A stretch of 64,000 nt of DNA from an uncultured Hyphomonadaceae bacterium (GTDB lineage Bacteria; Pseudomonadota; Alphaproteobacteria; Caulobacterales; Hyphomonadaceae): the NCBI GenBank assembly GCA_913057945.1, contig CAJXOF010000001.1:360388-424387 (forward strand), given 5' to 3'. Of the stretch, positions 44,226 through 53,000 are shown piece after piece. The first letter of the stretch is position 1, and each line of letters starts with the position of its first letter. Made by a program: the position numbers and the translations under genes. The notes under the pieces were generated by a model. It was not told the DNA's origin and searched no databases. It saw nothing but the letters and a program-made list of their open reading frames with translations.

Positions 44226-45248
44226 ATGACAGCCCTCACATCCACCGAATGGTCCCTCGCCGCACGTCCCGTCGGCATGCCCAAACTGTCGGATTTTCAG
44301 AAGAAAACCATCGACATCGCCCCGCCCGGTGCCGGCGAGATACAAGTGAAGAACGAGTGGATGTCGGTTGATCCGTATATGCGTGGCCGCATGTATGACC
44401 GCGAAAGCTATGTGCCGCCCTTCCAGATCGGCGAGACCATGCAGGGCGGCGCTGTCGGCCGCGTCACCGTCTCGAACCATCCCGACTACAAGCAGGGCGA
44501 TTTGGTCTCCTCCATGGCTGGCTGGCGCACCGCATGGGTTGCGCGGCCGGAAGTCGTGATGGCGCAGAAACTGCCGGATATCGGCCTGCCCGAAAGCGCC
44601 TTCCTCGGTGTCGCCGGCATGCCGGGCCTGACCGCTTATGCAGGCATCCTGCGCGTCGCAGAACTGAAGGAAGGCGACACAGTCTTCGTTTCCGGCGCAG
44701 CTGGCGCCGTCGGCTCTACGGTCGTCCAGATCGCCAAGCTCAATAATTGCACCGTCATCGGCTCGGCTGGCGGCCCGGAAAAATGCGAGTTCGTGAAATC
44801 GCTCGGCGCAGACCATGTCATTGACTACAAGGCGGCGGGTGGCTTCGAAGGGCTCGTGAAGGCGCTGCGCAGCGCCGCCCCGAAAGGCATCGACGTCTAT
44901 TTCGACAATGTCGGCGGCGATCACCTGACCGCCGCGATCGAAGTTGCTCGTCCAATGGCACGTTTCGCCGAATGCGGCATGATTGCCCAGTACAATGAAA
45001 CCGGCCAACCAACCGGCCCGCACAACATTATCCAAGTCGTCGGCAAGCAGCTGAATATCCAGGGCTTCATCGTCTCGACGCATGCCGACATGCAGCCCGC
45101 CTTCTTCCAGGACATGGCGAAATGGATTTCGTCTGGCCAGATGAAGTTTGAAGAAACCGTCAAGGACGGGATCGACAAGGCGCCTGAAGCCTTCCTCGGC
45201 CTTTTCGAGGGCGCGAACACGGGCAAAATGCTGGTCAAGCTGGGGTAG
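44226..45248 (+). CDS. NADP-dependent MDR-family oxidoreductase
   Basis: This 340-residue zinc-free reductase is a paralogue of the protein at 20685-21710. It shows VDPYMRGRMYDRESY near the N-terminus, the NADP-binding GAAGAVGSTVVQIAKLNNC, GPEKCEFVKSLGADHVIDY and a FDNVGGDHLTAAIEV segment. The ATG at 44226 follows GAGGAAGG by 7 bases. It probably reduces enones or aldehyde adducts. It is followed after 2 bases by a conserved gene of unknown function, so the two are co-expressed. Confidence 0.87.
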   Translation: MTALTSTEWSLAARPVGMPKLSDFQKKTIDIAPPGAGEIQVKNEWMSVDPYMRGRMYDRESYVPPFQIGETMQGGAVGRVTVSNHPDYKQGDLVSSMAGWRTAWVARPEVVMAQKLPDIGLPESAFLGVAGMPGLTAYAGILRVAELKEGDTVFVSGAAGAVGSTVVQIAKLNNCTVIGSAGGPEKCEFVKSLGADHVIDYKAAGGFEGLVKALRSAAPKGIDVYFDNVGGDHLTAAIEVARPMARFAECGMIAQYNETGQPTGPHNIIQVVGKQLNIQGFIVSTHADMQPAFFQDMAKWISSGQMKFEETVKDGIDKAPEAFLGLFEGANTGKMLVKLG

Positions 45249-45250
45249 TT

Positions 45251-46162
45251 ATGTCGCGTCTGTTTGATGCCTATATCATGGTGGACTGGAGTGCCGCGTC
45301 AAAGCCTGTGACGGGGAAGAACTCCATCTGGATCGGGATCCTTGCAAAGGATGCCCGGCTCAAGCTGCAATACCAGTCCGTCAATATCGAAACGCGTCTC
45401 AAGGCGCGGTCTTTTCTGGAAGGCATCATCGCCAAGCTGACAGGGCGCGGCGACCGCGTCCTGATCGGCTTTGACTTCTCGCTGGGCTATCCGGCCGGGA
45501 CCGCCGAGGCCCTGGGCCTCGACACGTCCGACAAAGCGCCATGGCAGGCGATGCACGCACATCTCGCCTCCAAGATGAAGGACAAGGCCGACAATTCCAA
45601 TCCACGCTACGCCATCGCGGCCGGGATGAATTATGCCATCTCCAAGGGGCCATTCCCGTTCTGGGGAGCTCCGGCGCGGGATGTCGTCACCACCCTGTCC
45701 GACAAGAAACCGGATTTCGACGGTCAGGGCCTGCCGGAATACCGCATCGTGGAGTCCCAATTGCGGGACTCCAAGCGCGGCCAGCCGAAATCGGTCTGGC
45801 AACTCGCCTATACCGGCAGCGTGGGCAGCCAGTCCCTGACCGGCATCCCGCACATTCACGGCCTCCGTCAGGCCTTGCCGGCCTCGCGTGTCTGGCCATT
45901 CGAGTTCGAAGATGGCGAAATGACCGAGGAGTCGCTCGACGGCGTGCAGGTCGTTTTCGCGGAAATCTACCCGTCGCTAATTCCCGCCAAGCCTGAAAAG
46001 GGCGAAACACCGGATGCGGCGCAGATCCGCCAGATTGCCCATTACTATTCGGAAGTGGACGAAAAAGGCCGTCTAAACGGGCGAATTTCCACAAATAACT
46101 CTCTTGACGAGGGAAAAATATCGCAAATTCAGTCAGAAGAGGGCTGGATTCTCGGCGCATAG
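45251..46162 (+). CDS. Conserved alphaproteobacterial protein of unknown function
   Basis: This 303-residue protein opens with FDAYIMVDWSAASKPVTG and continues with RVLIGFDFSLGYPAG. The two Asp-containing strand ends resemble the start of RNase H-like folds such as DUF429 proteins; that comparison is inference. Related sequences I recall carry uninformative labels such as molybdopterin- or cobalamin-related, which I would not trust. It follows the MDR reductase gene by 2 bases. A weak AGCCC/GGGCT hairpin overlaps its stop codon. Confidence 0.65.
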   Translation: MSRLFDAYIMVDWSAASKPVTGKNSIWIGILAKDARLKLQYQSVNIETRLKARSFLEGIIAKLTGRGDRVLIGFDFSLGYPAGTAEALGLDTSDKAPWQAMHAHLASKMKDKADNSNPRYAIAAGMNYAISKGPFPFWGAPARDVVTTLSDKKPDFDGQGLPEYRIVESQLRDSKRGQPKSVWQLAYTGSVGSQSLTGIPHIHGLRQALPASRVWPFEFEDGEMTEESLDGVQVVFAEIYPSLIPAKPEKGETPDAAQIRQIAHYYSEVDEKGRLNGRISTNNSLDEGKISQIQSEEGWILGA

Positions 46163-46221
46163 CCCGTCTTTATTGGGCTTTCGTCATATTCACGCCTTAC
46201 GAATCGTGGGTATGTCGCTGC

Positions 46222-46241
46222 AACGGCGGGGGATCGCCGTT
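46222..46241 (+). other. Perfect 7-bp hairpin in the HU leader
   Basis: AACGGCG, GGGGAT and CGCCGTT form a stem-loop ending 21 bases before the HU start codon, just upstream of the AGAGGAGAA ribosome-binding site. It could influence HU mRNA stability or translation, or end transcripts from upstream; only TTT follows. Confidence 0.4.
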
Positions 46242-46262
46242 TAACATTAGAGGAGAACCCCT

Positions 46263-46529
46263 ATGAATAAGGGCGAACTTACAAAAGCTGTCGCATCTGA
46301 TTCCGGACTGTCGCAAAGCGACGCCGGCAAGGCTGTAGACGCTGTTTTCGACGCAATTGCTGGTGCCGTGAAAGACCGTCAGCAAGTGGCGATCGCAGGC
46401 TTCGGCACATTCTCGGCTAAAACCCGGAATGCTCGCACGGGCCGCAACCCAGCCACCGGCGAAGAAATCAAGATCCCGGAAAAGACATCGGCTGCTTTCA
46501 AGCCGGCTTCGGCTCTGAAAGACCTCTAG
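46263..46529 (+). CDS. hup: HU-family DNA-binding protein
   Basis: This 88-residue histone-like protein bends and compacts DNA. It has MNKGELTKAVASDSGLSQSD at the N-terminus, the conserved FGTFSAKTRNARTGRNPATG arm and the IPEKTSAAFKPASALKDL tail. A strong AGAGGAGAA ribosome-binding site precedes the start. A 10-bp hairpin with a T-run follows and lies within the last codons of the convergent MATE gene. Confidence 0.95.
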   Translation: MNKGELTKAVASDSGLSQSDAGKAVDAVFDAIAGAVKDRQQVAIAGFGTFSAKTRNARTGRNPATGEEIKIPEKTSAAFKPASALKDL

Positions 46530-46564
46530 GATTCCTCAGGACCTTCGGGCCTGACACAAGGAAT

Positions 46565-47983
46565 TCAAACGGCGCGTCGGCTCGGCTGGCGCGCCGTTTT
46601 CCATTCCAGCAGCAGGGTCTGCAGAATACCGGCGGTGAACACGCCGACGAAAACGCCTTCCATCATGCCCTGCGCGCCTCGGCCCTCGACAATGCCGAGC
46701 CAGTAACAGGACGGCAGCATGACGAGGAAGAACGAGCCGATATGGATCAGGCTTGGCGACCAGACGATCTCCTGAGCCCTCAGCGCGAACGAGGCGGTCG
46801 CCTGCAACCCGTCAAATACGGTGACCAGAGAGGCCATCACCAACAGGGCCGCGATACCGGATGCGAGGTGTACGCCATTGATGACCGCATCCTCCTTGAC
46901 CAGGAATCCCGCCAGCGTGTCGTTGAACAGGATCAGGATCACGCCCAGCCCAACTCCCATCAGAATGGTCGCTGCCACGCCCAGACGGCCAGCATCACGC
47001 ATCTCGGTCAGATTGCGCCGGCCATAGGCCTCGGCTACGCGCACGCTCGTTGCGGTCGCAATGCCCAGATAGAACATGAAGCACAGGCCCATGATCTGTA
47101 GCGCGTAGCCATAAATCGAGTTCGCGGCGAGGCTGATCCACGTCGCGATCACGAATGTCAGATTGAACCCGCCCCATTCGGCGACATTGCTGACGGCCGT
47201 CCCGGTCCCGACCGACAATTGCCGACTGCTTTCGTCGGCCGGGCCTTCGGGCGATTTCCGCAGTGCAGGCGTCAGTAAGACGGCCGCGGCCAGCAACAAG
47301 ATGGTAATGACCAGCCGCGTACCCGTTGTGGCCCAGGCCACGCCTTCCGCGCCCATGGGGTCAAAGCCCCAATACCCGCCGACCAGGGCGAGATCGATGA
47401 TTACATTGATAAACACACCGAGATACATCACGCCCGACACCAGCAGAGGCCGACGCAGGGCTTCGAGATAGTAGCCACATACGGTCGAAATCATGAACCC
47501 GACCATTCCGTAGGACAGGATACGCGTCACGCGCGCCACAGACTCCGCCACCGTGTGCGGGTCGACGGTTTCTGCCACTTCGCTGGGCGGAGCGATGTCG
47601 ACGAACAGCCAGGTGAACAGGGCGCTGGCAGAGAAGTAGACGATGCCCATCAACAGCAGGCCGAGCCAGACACTGGTCCACAGGCCGCGCCGGAAGATGC
47701 GGCCGCTTTCCTTCTCTCGCCCAATACCGAGCAGTTCAGAGGTCAGCACCTGCACCCCCAACAGGATGCCAAGTCCCAACCCGAGCGATACGCCCATCGG
47801 CAGCCATGAGTTCAGGATATAGGGAAGCTCGCCCGGCGCATGCTGGCCGAGCACAATGGCATCGGTCACGGCCATCAACATCTGCGACATGCGCGTGAAC
47901 GCAATCGGCACAGATAGCCGAAACAGGTCTGCAATGTCAGCTGGCCGCACCCAGGCGGGCCAGCCCAGGCGATGCGTACGCAT
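46565..47983 (-). CDS. MATE-family efflux transporter
   Basis: This 472-residue inner-membrane protein has 12 predicted helices and the duplicated MATE fold (FRLSVPIAFTRMSQMLMAVTDAIVLGQ, in parts; FGFDPMGAEGVAWATTGTR-like region; EWGGFNLTFVIATWISL). Members export cationic drugs or metabolites in exchange for sodium or protons. It lies 12 bases downstream of the DAHP synthase gene and probably shares its transcript. Its last codons form the HU terminator on the other strand. Confidence 0.9.
   Translation of the reverse strand: MRTHRLGWPAWVRPADIADLFRLSVPIAFTRMSQMLMAVTDAIVLGQHAPGELPYILNSWLPMGVSLGLGLGILLGVQVLTSELLGIGREKESGRIFRRGLWTSVWLGLLLMGIVYFSASALFTWLFVDIAPPSEVAETVDPHTVAESVARVTRILSYGMVGFMISTVCGYYLEALRRPLLVSGVMYLGVFINVIIDLALVGGYWGFDPMGAEGVAWATTGTRLVITILLLAAAVLLTPALRKSPEGPADESSRQLSVGTGTAVSNVAEWGGFNLTFVIATWISLAANSIYGYALQIMGLCFMFYLGIATATSVRVAEAYGRRNLTEMRDAGRLGVAATILMGVGLGVILILFNDTLAGFLVKEDAVINGVHLASGIAALLVMASLVTVFDGLQATASFALRAQEIVWSPSLIHIGSFFLVMLPSCYWLGIVEGRGAQGMMEGVFVGVFTAGILQTLLLEWKTARQPSRRAV
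46567..46600 (+). terminator. HU terminator embedded in the MATE coding end
   Basis: AAACGGCGCG (46567-46576) pairs perfectly with CGCGCCGTTT (46590-46599), followed by one more T. The hairpin is made from the last codons of the convergent MATE gene. Confidence 0.65.
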
Positions 47984-47995
47984 GGAACTGTCTTT

Positions 47996-49372
47996 CTATC
48001 CCGCTTTGAGCGCGGCAGTGCCGGTGGCACCGACGGACTGCAGCTTCTCCGCGATCATGAAGGCCAGTTCAAGAGCCTGCTCGCCATTCAGGCGAGGATC
48101 ACAATGGGTGTGGTATCGCGACGACAGGTCGCCTTCCGAGATCGCCTGAGCGCCGCCGATACATTCGGTCACGTCCTGGCCGGTCATCTCGAAATGCACG
48201 CCGCCCGGATAGCAGCTTTCCGACGACAGCACGTCCACGAACTGGCGCACTTCCGACAGGATGCGGTCCACTGGGCGCGTCTTGAAGCCGCTATCGGTCT
48301 TCAGCGTATTGCCGTGCATCGGGTCACAGGACCAGACAACCGTCCGGCCGCTCTTTTTCACGGCGCGCGCCAGAGGTGGCAGGCCCTTGGCCACACCATC
48401 CGATCCGAAGCGGGAGATCAGCGTGATCCGCCCCGGCTCGTCACTCGGGTTCAGCGTCTCGATCAGGCGGAGCAGTTCTTCGGTCTCCATGCCCGGTCCA
48501 CACTTGATGCCGATCGGGTTGCGGATGCCCTTGCAGAAATTGACGTGGGCATGATCGATCTGGCGGGTGCGGTGGCCGATCCACAGCATGTGTGCCGACG
48601 TGTCATACCATTCGCCGGACGTGGAATCGATCCGCGTCATGGCCTCTTCATAGCCCAGCAGCAGCGCTTCATGGCTGGTGTAGAACTCGACCTGGGACAT
48701 TTGCGGTACGCTGTCTGGCGTCACGCCACAGGCTTTCATGAAGTCGAGCGACTTCGAGATCTGGTCCGCCAGTTGCTCGTACCGTTCGCCCTGCGGGCTG
48801 CGGTCCACGAAGCCCAGCATCCAGCGGTGCACGTTGGACAAATTGGCATAGCCGCCCTGGCTGAAGGCGCGTAGCAGGTTCAGCGTCGCCGCCGATTGCG
48901 AATAGGCTTGTGTCAGACGGTCGGGGTCCGGCACGCGGCTCTCCGGCGTGAAATCCATGCCATTGATATTGTCACCGCGATAGGATGGCAGCGTGACGCC
49001 ATCAATCGTCTCGATCGGGGACGAACGCGGCTTGCCGAACTGGCCGGCAATCCGGCCGACCTTCACCACAGGCTTGGACGCCGCGAAGGTCAGGACAACC
49101 GCCATCTGCAGGATCACGCGGAACGTGTCGCGGATATTGTCCGGATGGAACTCCTTGAAGCTCTCGGCGCAATCGCCGCCCTGCAGGAGAAATGCCTCTC
49201 CAGCCGCCACTTCGCCAAGGCGCTGCTTCAACCGGCGGGCCTCGCCTGCAAAGACCAGCGGCGGAAAGCGTTTCAGCTTTTCCTCGACTGCAGCAAGCGC
49301 GGCAGAATCCGGATAGTCTTCCGGAATATGCTTCGCTGGCAGTTGACGCCAATCTGAGGGGGTCCAGGTCAT
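47996..49372 (-). CDS. Class II DAHP synthase
   Basis: This enzyme condenses phosphoenolpyruvate and erythrose-4-phosphate, the first step of aromatic amino acid synthesis. The 458-residue protein has the class II (plant-like) layout: [14 protein letters not shown] near the N-terminus, [26 protein letters not shown] [16 protein letters not shown] and [12 protein letters not shown] with metal ligands, and [12 protein letters not shown]. The ATG at 49372 starts [13 protein letters not shown] as usual; an upstream start would add 9 residues. Confidence 0.94.
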   Translation of the reverse strand: MTWTPSDWRQLPAKHIPEDYPDSAALAAVEEKLKRFPPLVFAGEARRLKQRLGEVAAGEAFLLQGGDCAESFKEFHPDNIRDTFRVILQMAVVLTFAASKPVVKVGRIAGQFGKPRSSPIETIDGVTLPSYRGDNINGMDFTPESRVPDPDRLTQAYSQSAATLNLLRAFSQGGYANLSNVHRWMLGFVDRSPQGERYEQLADQISKSLDFMKACGVTPDSVPQMSQVEFYTSHEALLLGYEEAMTRIDSTSGEWYDTSAHMLWIGHRTRQIDHAHVNFCKGIRNPIGIKCGPGMETEELLRLIETLNPSDEPGRITLISRFGSDGVAKGLPPLARAVKKSGRTVVWSCDPMHGNTLKTDSGFKTRPVDRILSEVRQFVDVLSSESCYPGGVHFEMTGQDVTECIGGAQAISEGDLSSRYHTHCDPRLNGEQALELAFMIAEKLQSVGATGTAALKAG

Positions 49373-49525
49373 CTCGGTTACTCCAATTAAGAGCCGCATT
49401 AATCACATGGCAGGCACATGCTCAAGTTTCACTATAATTTCACAGCAGATCAGCCGAGGAATCATGATTTGGCCTTTTAGGGATTGCATAGGTCTGTTGT
49501 CTTCCGGAGAATCTCAAAACTAGTC

Positions 49526-50824
49526 ATGTCCCACGTCTATATCAGCCATTCCGCCAAGGATTTCGATGCGCTGCTGGCGTTGCACGAAGCGCTTCGCGCC
49601 GCGGCCATTCCGGATTGGTATGTTCCGAATGACGGGGCCTCCCGCGACATGGCGAACCAGTCAATTGACGACGCCTTTGCGATGATCGTGCTTGTCTCTG
49701 CCTCCTCTGTCCGGTCAAAGGCCGTGCGCCAGGATGTTGAGCGCGCCAAGGCCCGTGGCCTGAAGCTGATCCCGTACCAGATCGACAAGGCCCGCCTGAA
49801 CGGCTTCTTCAAGCATGAAGTCCTGCCGCACCTGCGCCTGTCATCGACCACCCCCGACGGCCTGCAACAGCTCGTCAACGAAACCCGCCAGGCCTACAAG
49901 CGCAAATGCCCGGTCCTGGCCGTGATGAATTTGAAAGGCGGCGTCGGCAAGACGACCGTCTCCAGCCAAGTGTTCGGTACATGGCAAGGCGCGCTTGGCG
50001 GGCGCATCCTGCTGGTCGATCTCGACCCGCAATACAATCTGACCCAGACCTTCTTCGAAATGGACGTGGCGGACGCCAGCGCGGCGGCCGACAAATCGGT
50101 CATTTCGCTGTTCGAGAAATCGCGCATCCATGCACGGGATGCGACCAGCCCCGGCGAGTCCTGGCTCACCCTGTCGACCGATCCCTTCGCGCCTGTCCCG
50201 AAAGAAAAGCTGGTTCATGACCTGATGGGCGATGGCAGCCCCGGCGGACGGCTCGACCTGATTTCCGGCCAATTCGAGATTTCGAAATATGCTTTCGCGA
50301 CGGACGCTGTCTCGCTCGCCCGTATCAAGGAGCACTTCCTGCAATCGATCGAACGCTATCGCAGCGATTATGATCTGATCGTCTTCGACACCAATCCGAA
50401 CGCCACCTTCCTGACGCGCTGCGCGCTCGAGGCCGCTGACCGCGTACTCGCCCCCATGCATGCTGACATCTACTCCCTGCGCGGCGTACGCCTGCTGAAC
50501 CAGGTGATCCGTGAACAGATCGCGCCAGAGCACCGCCCCGACCTGTCAGTCATGTTCAATGCGGTTGGGCGCTCGGAGCAATCCACGTTTGAGGCCGACG
50601 CTCGCAATGGCGCCTACAATTCCAAAGCGGGCTTTGACCTGGCTGCCTCCCTCTTAAGGGCGGCCTTGCCCCGGTCTGGCCATCTACAGGTAAAGGCCCC
50701 ACGCGAGAGCGAGCCGGCGTGGAAACAACTCACCATCCATTCCGGTCGCGGCGGCGGGCTGAAACCCATCCGGGAAAGCCTGAAAACCGTCGCTCTGGAA
50801 CTGAAAATGCTCCTCGAAGCCTGA
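49526..50824 (+). CDS. TIR-domain / ParA-type ATPase fusion protein
   Basis: This 432-residue protein joins an N-terminal TIR domain (residues 1-120: HVYISHSAKDFDALLALHEAL, MIVLVSASSVRSKAVRQD, KLIPYQID) to a ParA/MinD-type ATPase (about 128-400). The ATPase has the deviant Walker A KGGVGKTT (137-144), the switch region LLVDLDPQYNLT and YDLIVFDTNPN. At the position of the TIR catalytic Glu it has Asp70 (VRQDVERA), so NADase activity is uncertain. No parB or partition site is nearby. The ATG at 49526 starts the TIR fold directly; a TTG further upstream is unlikely. It sits alone between housekeeping genes. A signalling or defence role is possible. Confidence 0.82.
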   Translation: MSHVYISHSAKDFDALLALHEALRAAAIPDWYVPNDGASRDMANQSIDDAFAMIVLVSASSVRSKAVRQDVERAKARGLKLIPYQIDKARLNGFFKHEVLPHLRLSSTTPDGLQQLVNETRQAYKRKCPVLAVMNLKGGVGKTTVSSQVFGTWQGALGGRILLVDLDPQYNLTQTFFEMDVADASAAADKSVISLFEKSRIHARDATSPGESWLTLSTDPFAPVPKEKLVHDLMGDGSPGGRLDLISGQFEISKYAFATDAVSLARIKEHFLQSIERYRSDYDLIVFDTNPNATFLTRCALEAADRVLAPMHADIYSLRGVRLLNQVIREQIAPEHRPDLSVMFNAVGRSEQSTFEADARNGAYNSKAGFDLAASLLRAALPRSGHLQVKAPRESEPAWKQLTIHSGRGGGLKPIRESLKTVALELKMLLEA

Positions 50825-50842
50825 CGGCGCCGCCCCCGTGAC

Positions 50843-52243
50843 CTAGGCGTTCTGGACGTCCGGCACCCATTTCTGGCGCATGGTCACCAATTCCTCGGCC
50901 GAGGAAGGGTGCAATGCGCAAGTGCGGTCGAAGTCCGGCTTGGTCGCACCCATCTTCACAGCGATGCCTGCGATCTGGATCATCTCGGCCGCGTCATCCC
51001 CGACAATGTGAACGCCAAGCACTGTCTCATCCGACGCGCGCACGACCAGTTTCATCAGGATGCGCGTCTGGTCGCCATTGAGCGCGTTCTTCATCGGTTT
51101 GAACTTCGTCTTGTAGATGTCTATCTCGCCGAATGCCTTGCGGGCCTCCGCTTCGGTCATGCCCACAGTGCCGACTTCCGGCTGGGTGAAAACCGCCGTG
51201 GGAATGTCGCTATGATCGAAATGCCAGGGCTTGTCGTAGAATTCGGTCTCGGCAAAGGCATGGCCTTCGCGGATCGCCACTGGCGTCAGCGCCACACGGT
51301 CGGTCACATCGCCCACGGCCCAGACCGTATCGACATTGGTCTTCGACCATTCATTGACCGGGATGGCGCCTTTTTCGTTCACCTCGATCCCGGCATTCTC
51401 GCAGCCAAGGCCTTCCGTGTTCGGACGGCGCCCGACTCCCATCATGATGACGTCGCAGTCGAGGCTGTGACCATTGCTCAAAGTCAGGTGCAGCGGCATC
51501 TCGCCCCCGTCCTGCTTTTCGATGGTCTCGAACACGGCGCCCGTAATCACCTGAACACCGGCCTCTTTCAGGCCCTCATGCACTTCGGTGCGCACGTCTT
51601 CGTCAAAGCCGCGCAGCACTTCCTCGCCGCGATAGACAAGGCAGGTCGGCACGCCAAGCCCGGCAAACACATGCGCGAACTCGACGGCGATATAGCCGCC
51701 CCCCGCGATGACCAGATGCTTCGGCAATTCTTCCAGCTCAAAGATTTCGTCGGACGTGATCGTGTGCTCGACCCCCGGCAATTCCTCTGGCGACGGCCGC
51801 CACGGACGCCCGCCGACCGCGACGAGGATCTTCTTCGCGGTCACCGTCTTGCCGCTGTTTTTCAGGCGCAGCGTGTTCTTGTCGACAAACTCGGCCCGGT
51901 CCTCGAAAATCTCGACACCGGAATTCTTCAGATTGCGGAAATAGATACCGGACAGGCGGTCGACTTCGGCATGCATGGCGGACGCAAAGACGGAATGGTC
52001 ATACGAAACCTCGCCCGTGGACCAGCCATAACCGGCGGCCTTCTTGATGTCCTTGCCGTACTTGCTGGCATAGACCATGAACTTCTTCGGCACGCAGCCG
52101 CGGATCACGCAGGTGCCGCCCATGCGATACTCTTCCGCCAGGCCGACCTTTGCCCCGGACAAGGCCGCAAGGCGCGCCGCACGGACGCCGCCCGACCCTC
52201 CGCCAATTACGAAAAGGTCGAAGTCATGGGTCGCATCTGTCAT
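50843..52243 (-). CDS. gor: Glutathione reductase
   Basis: This flavoenzyme reduces oxidised glutathione with NADPH. The 466-residue protein has FAD-binding GGGSGGVRAARLAAL, the redox disulfide in GGTCVIRGCVPKK, the NAD(P) motif GGGYIAVEFAHVF and the C-terminal dimer segment with ALHPSSAEELVTM. The His in that last segment is the catalytic base. It lies 50 bases downstream of rpiA and may be the last gene of glmU-rpiA-gor. Confidence 0.95.
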   Translation of the reverse strand: MTDATHDFDLFVIGGGSGGVRAARLAALSGAKVGLAEEYRMGGTCVIRGCVPKKFMVYASKYGKDIKKAAGYGWSTGEVSYDHSVFASAMHAEVDRLSGIYFRNLKNSGVEIFEDRAEFVDKNTLRLKNSGKTVTAKKILVAVGGRPWRPSPEELPGVEHTITSDEIFELEELPKHLVIAGGGYIAVEFAHVFAGLGVPTCLVYRGEEVLRGFDEDVRTEVHEGLKEAGVQVITGAVFETIEKQDGGEMPLHLTLSNGHSLDCDVIMMGVGRRPNTEGLGCENAGIEVNEKGAIPVNEWSKTNVDTVWAVGDVTDRVALTPVAIREGHAFAETEFYDKPWHFDHSDIPTAVFTQPEVGTVGMTEAEARKAFGEIDIYKTKFKPMKNALNGDQTRILMKLVVRASDETVLGVHIVGDDAAEMIQIAGIAVKMGATKPDFDRTCALHPSSAEELVTMRQKWVPDVQNA

Positions 52244-52293
52244 GGAAGGGTCCTTGAATCTTTACAGGTTTCGCCCTTCCATATGAGGGCCGA

Positions 52294-52995
52294 TCAGAAG
52301 AATTCAAACACTGTTGCGCCATTCTCATTACCGATGATCACCGTGCGCGCGAGGCCGATGAACAGGCCATGCTCCACCACGCCCGGCACGTTGGAGAGAC
52401 GTGCGGCCAGCGCCTCGGCGTCCGGGATGCGCTCACAATGGCAGTCGAGGATATGATTGCCGCCATCGGTGACGACCAGTTCGCCATTCGACAATGACCG
52501 CAGCCCCACACGGGGACGGTCAATACCGGACGCCGTCAGCACGTCATAGACCAGCTTCGCCGTGATCGTGTAGCCGAACGGGGTCACCTCCACCGGCAGC
52601 GGGAACTTGCCCAGCCGCGCAACCTGTTTGGAGGGGTCAGCGATTACCACCATGTGATCGCTGGCATTGGCGATAATCTTCTCGCGCAGCAGCGCGGCGC
52701 CGCCGCCCTTGATCAGCTGGCCCTGCGGATCGACCTCGTCGGCGCCGTCGACGGTCAGGTGAATACGCTCGACTTGCTCGAAGGGGATCAGCGGCACGCC
52801 GAGGCTGTTGGCCAGCCGGCGGGTCTGCTCGCTCGTCTCGATACAGCGGACGACCAGGCCATCCGCCACTTCCTCAGCCAGCATCTGCACGAAATATTTC
52901 GCCGTGGAGCCGGTGCCGAGCCCAATCGTCATGCCGTCTTCGACGAACTCCATCGCCGCCATCGCGGCATTTTCTTTCTCGTGTTCGTTCGCCAT
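52294..52995 (-). CDS. rpiA: Ribose-5-phosphate isomerase A
   Basis: This enzyme interconverts ribose-5-phosphate and ribulose-5-phosphate. The 233-residue protein has the phosphate loop GLGTGSTAKYFV, DGADEVDPQGQLIKGGGAALLREKI (in parts, with the catalytic Asp and Lys) and LSNVPGVVEHGLFIG at the C-terminus. It starts 5 bases after the glmU stop and is co-transcribed with it. Confidence 0.96.
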   Translation of the reverse strand: MANEHEKENAAMAAMEFVEDGMTIGLGTGSTAKYFVQMLAEEVADGLVVRCIETSEQTRRLANSLGVPLIPFEQVERIHLTVDGADEVDPQGQLIKGGGAALLREKIIANASDHMVVIADPSKQVARLGKFPLPVEVTPFGYTITAKLVYDVLTASGIDRPRVGLRSLSNGELVVTDGGNHILDCHCERIPDAEALAARLSNVPGVVEHGLFIGLARTVIIGNENGATVFEFF

Positions 52996-53000
52996 CCGCC

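Noticed and set aside
49409..49425. Sigma-54-like TGGCAG...TGCT upstream of the TIR-ParA gene
   Set aside because: Spacing between the GG and GC elements is one base short of the required ten.
49526..50824. Ordinary chromosome partition ParA
   Set aside because: No parB, no parS and a TIR domain at the N-terminus; it is not a standard partition protein.
50909..52456. Long open frame on the plus strand opposite gor
   Set aside because: It is the antisense shadow of a clear glutathione reductase gene; its sequence is His/Arg-rich without any domain.
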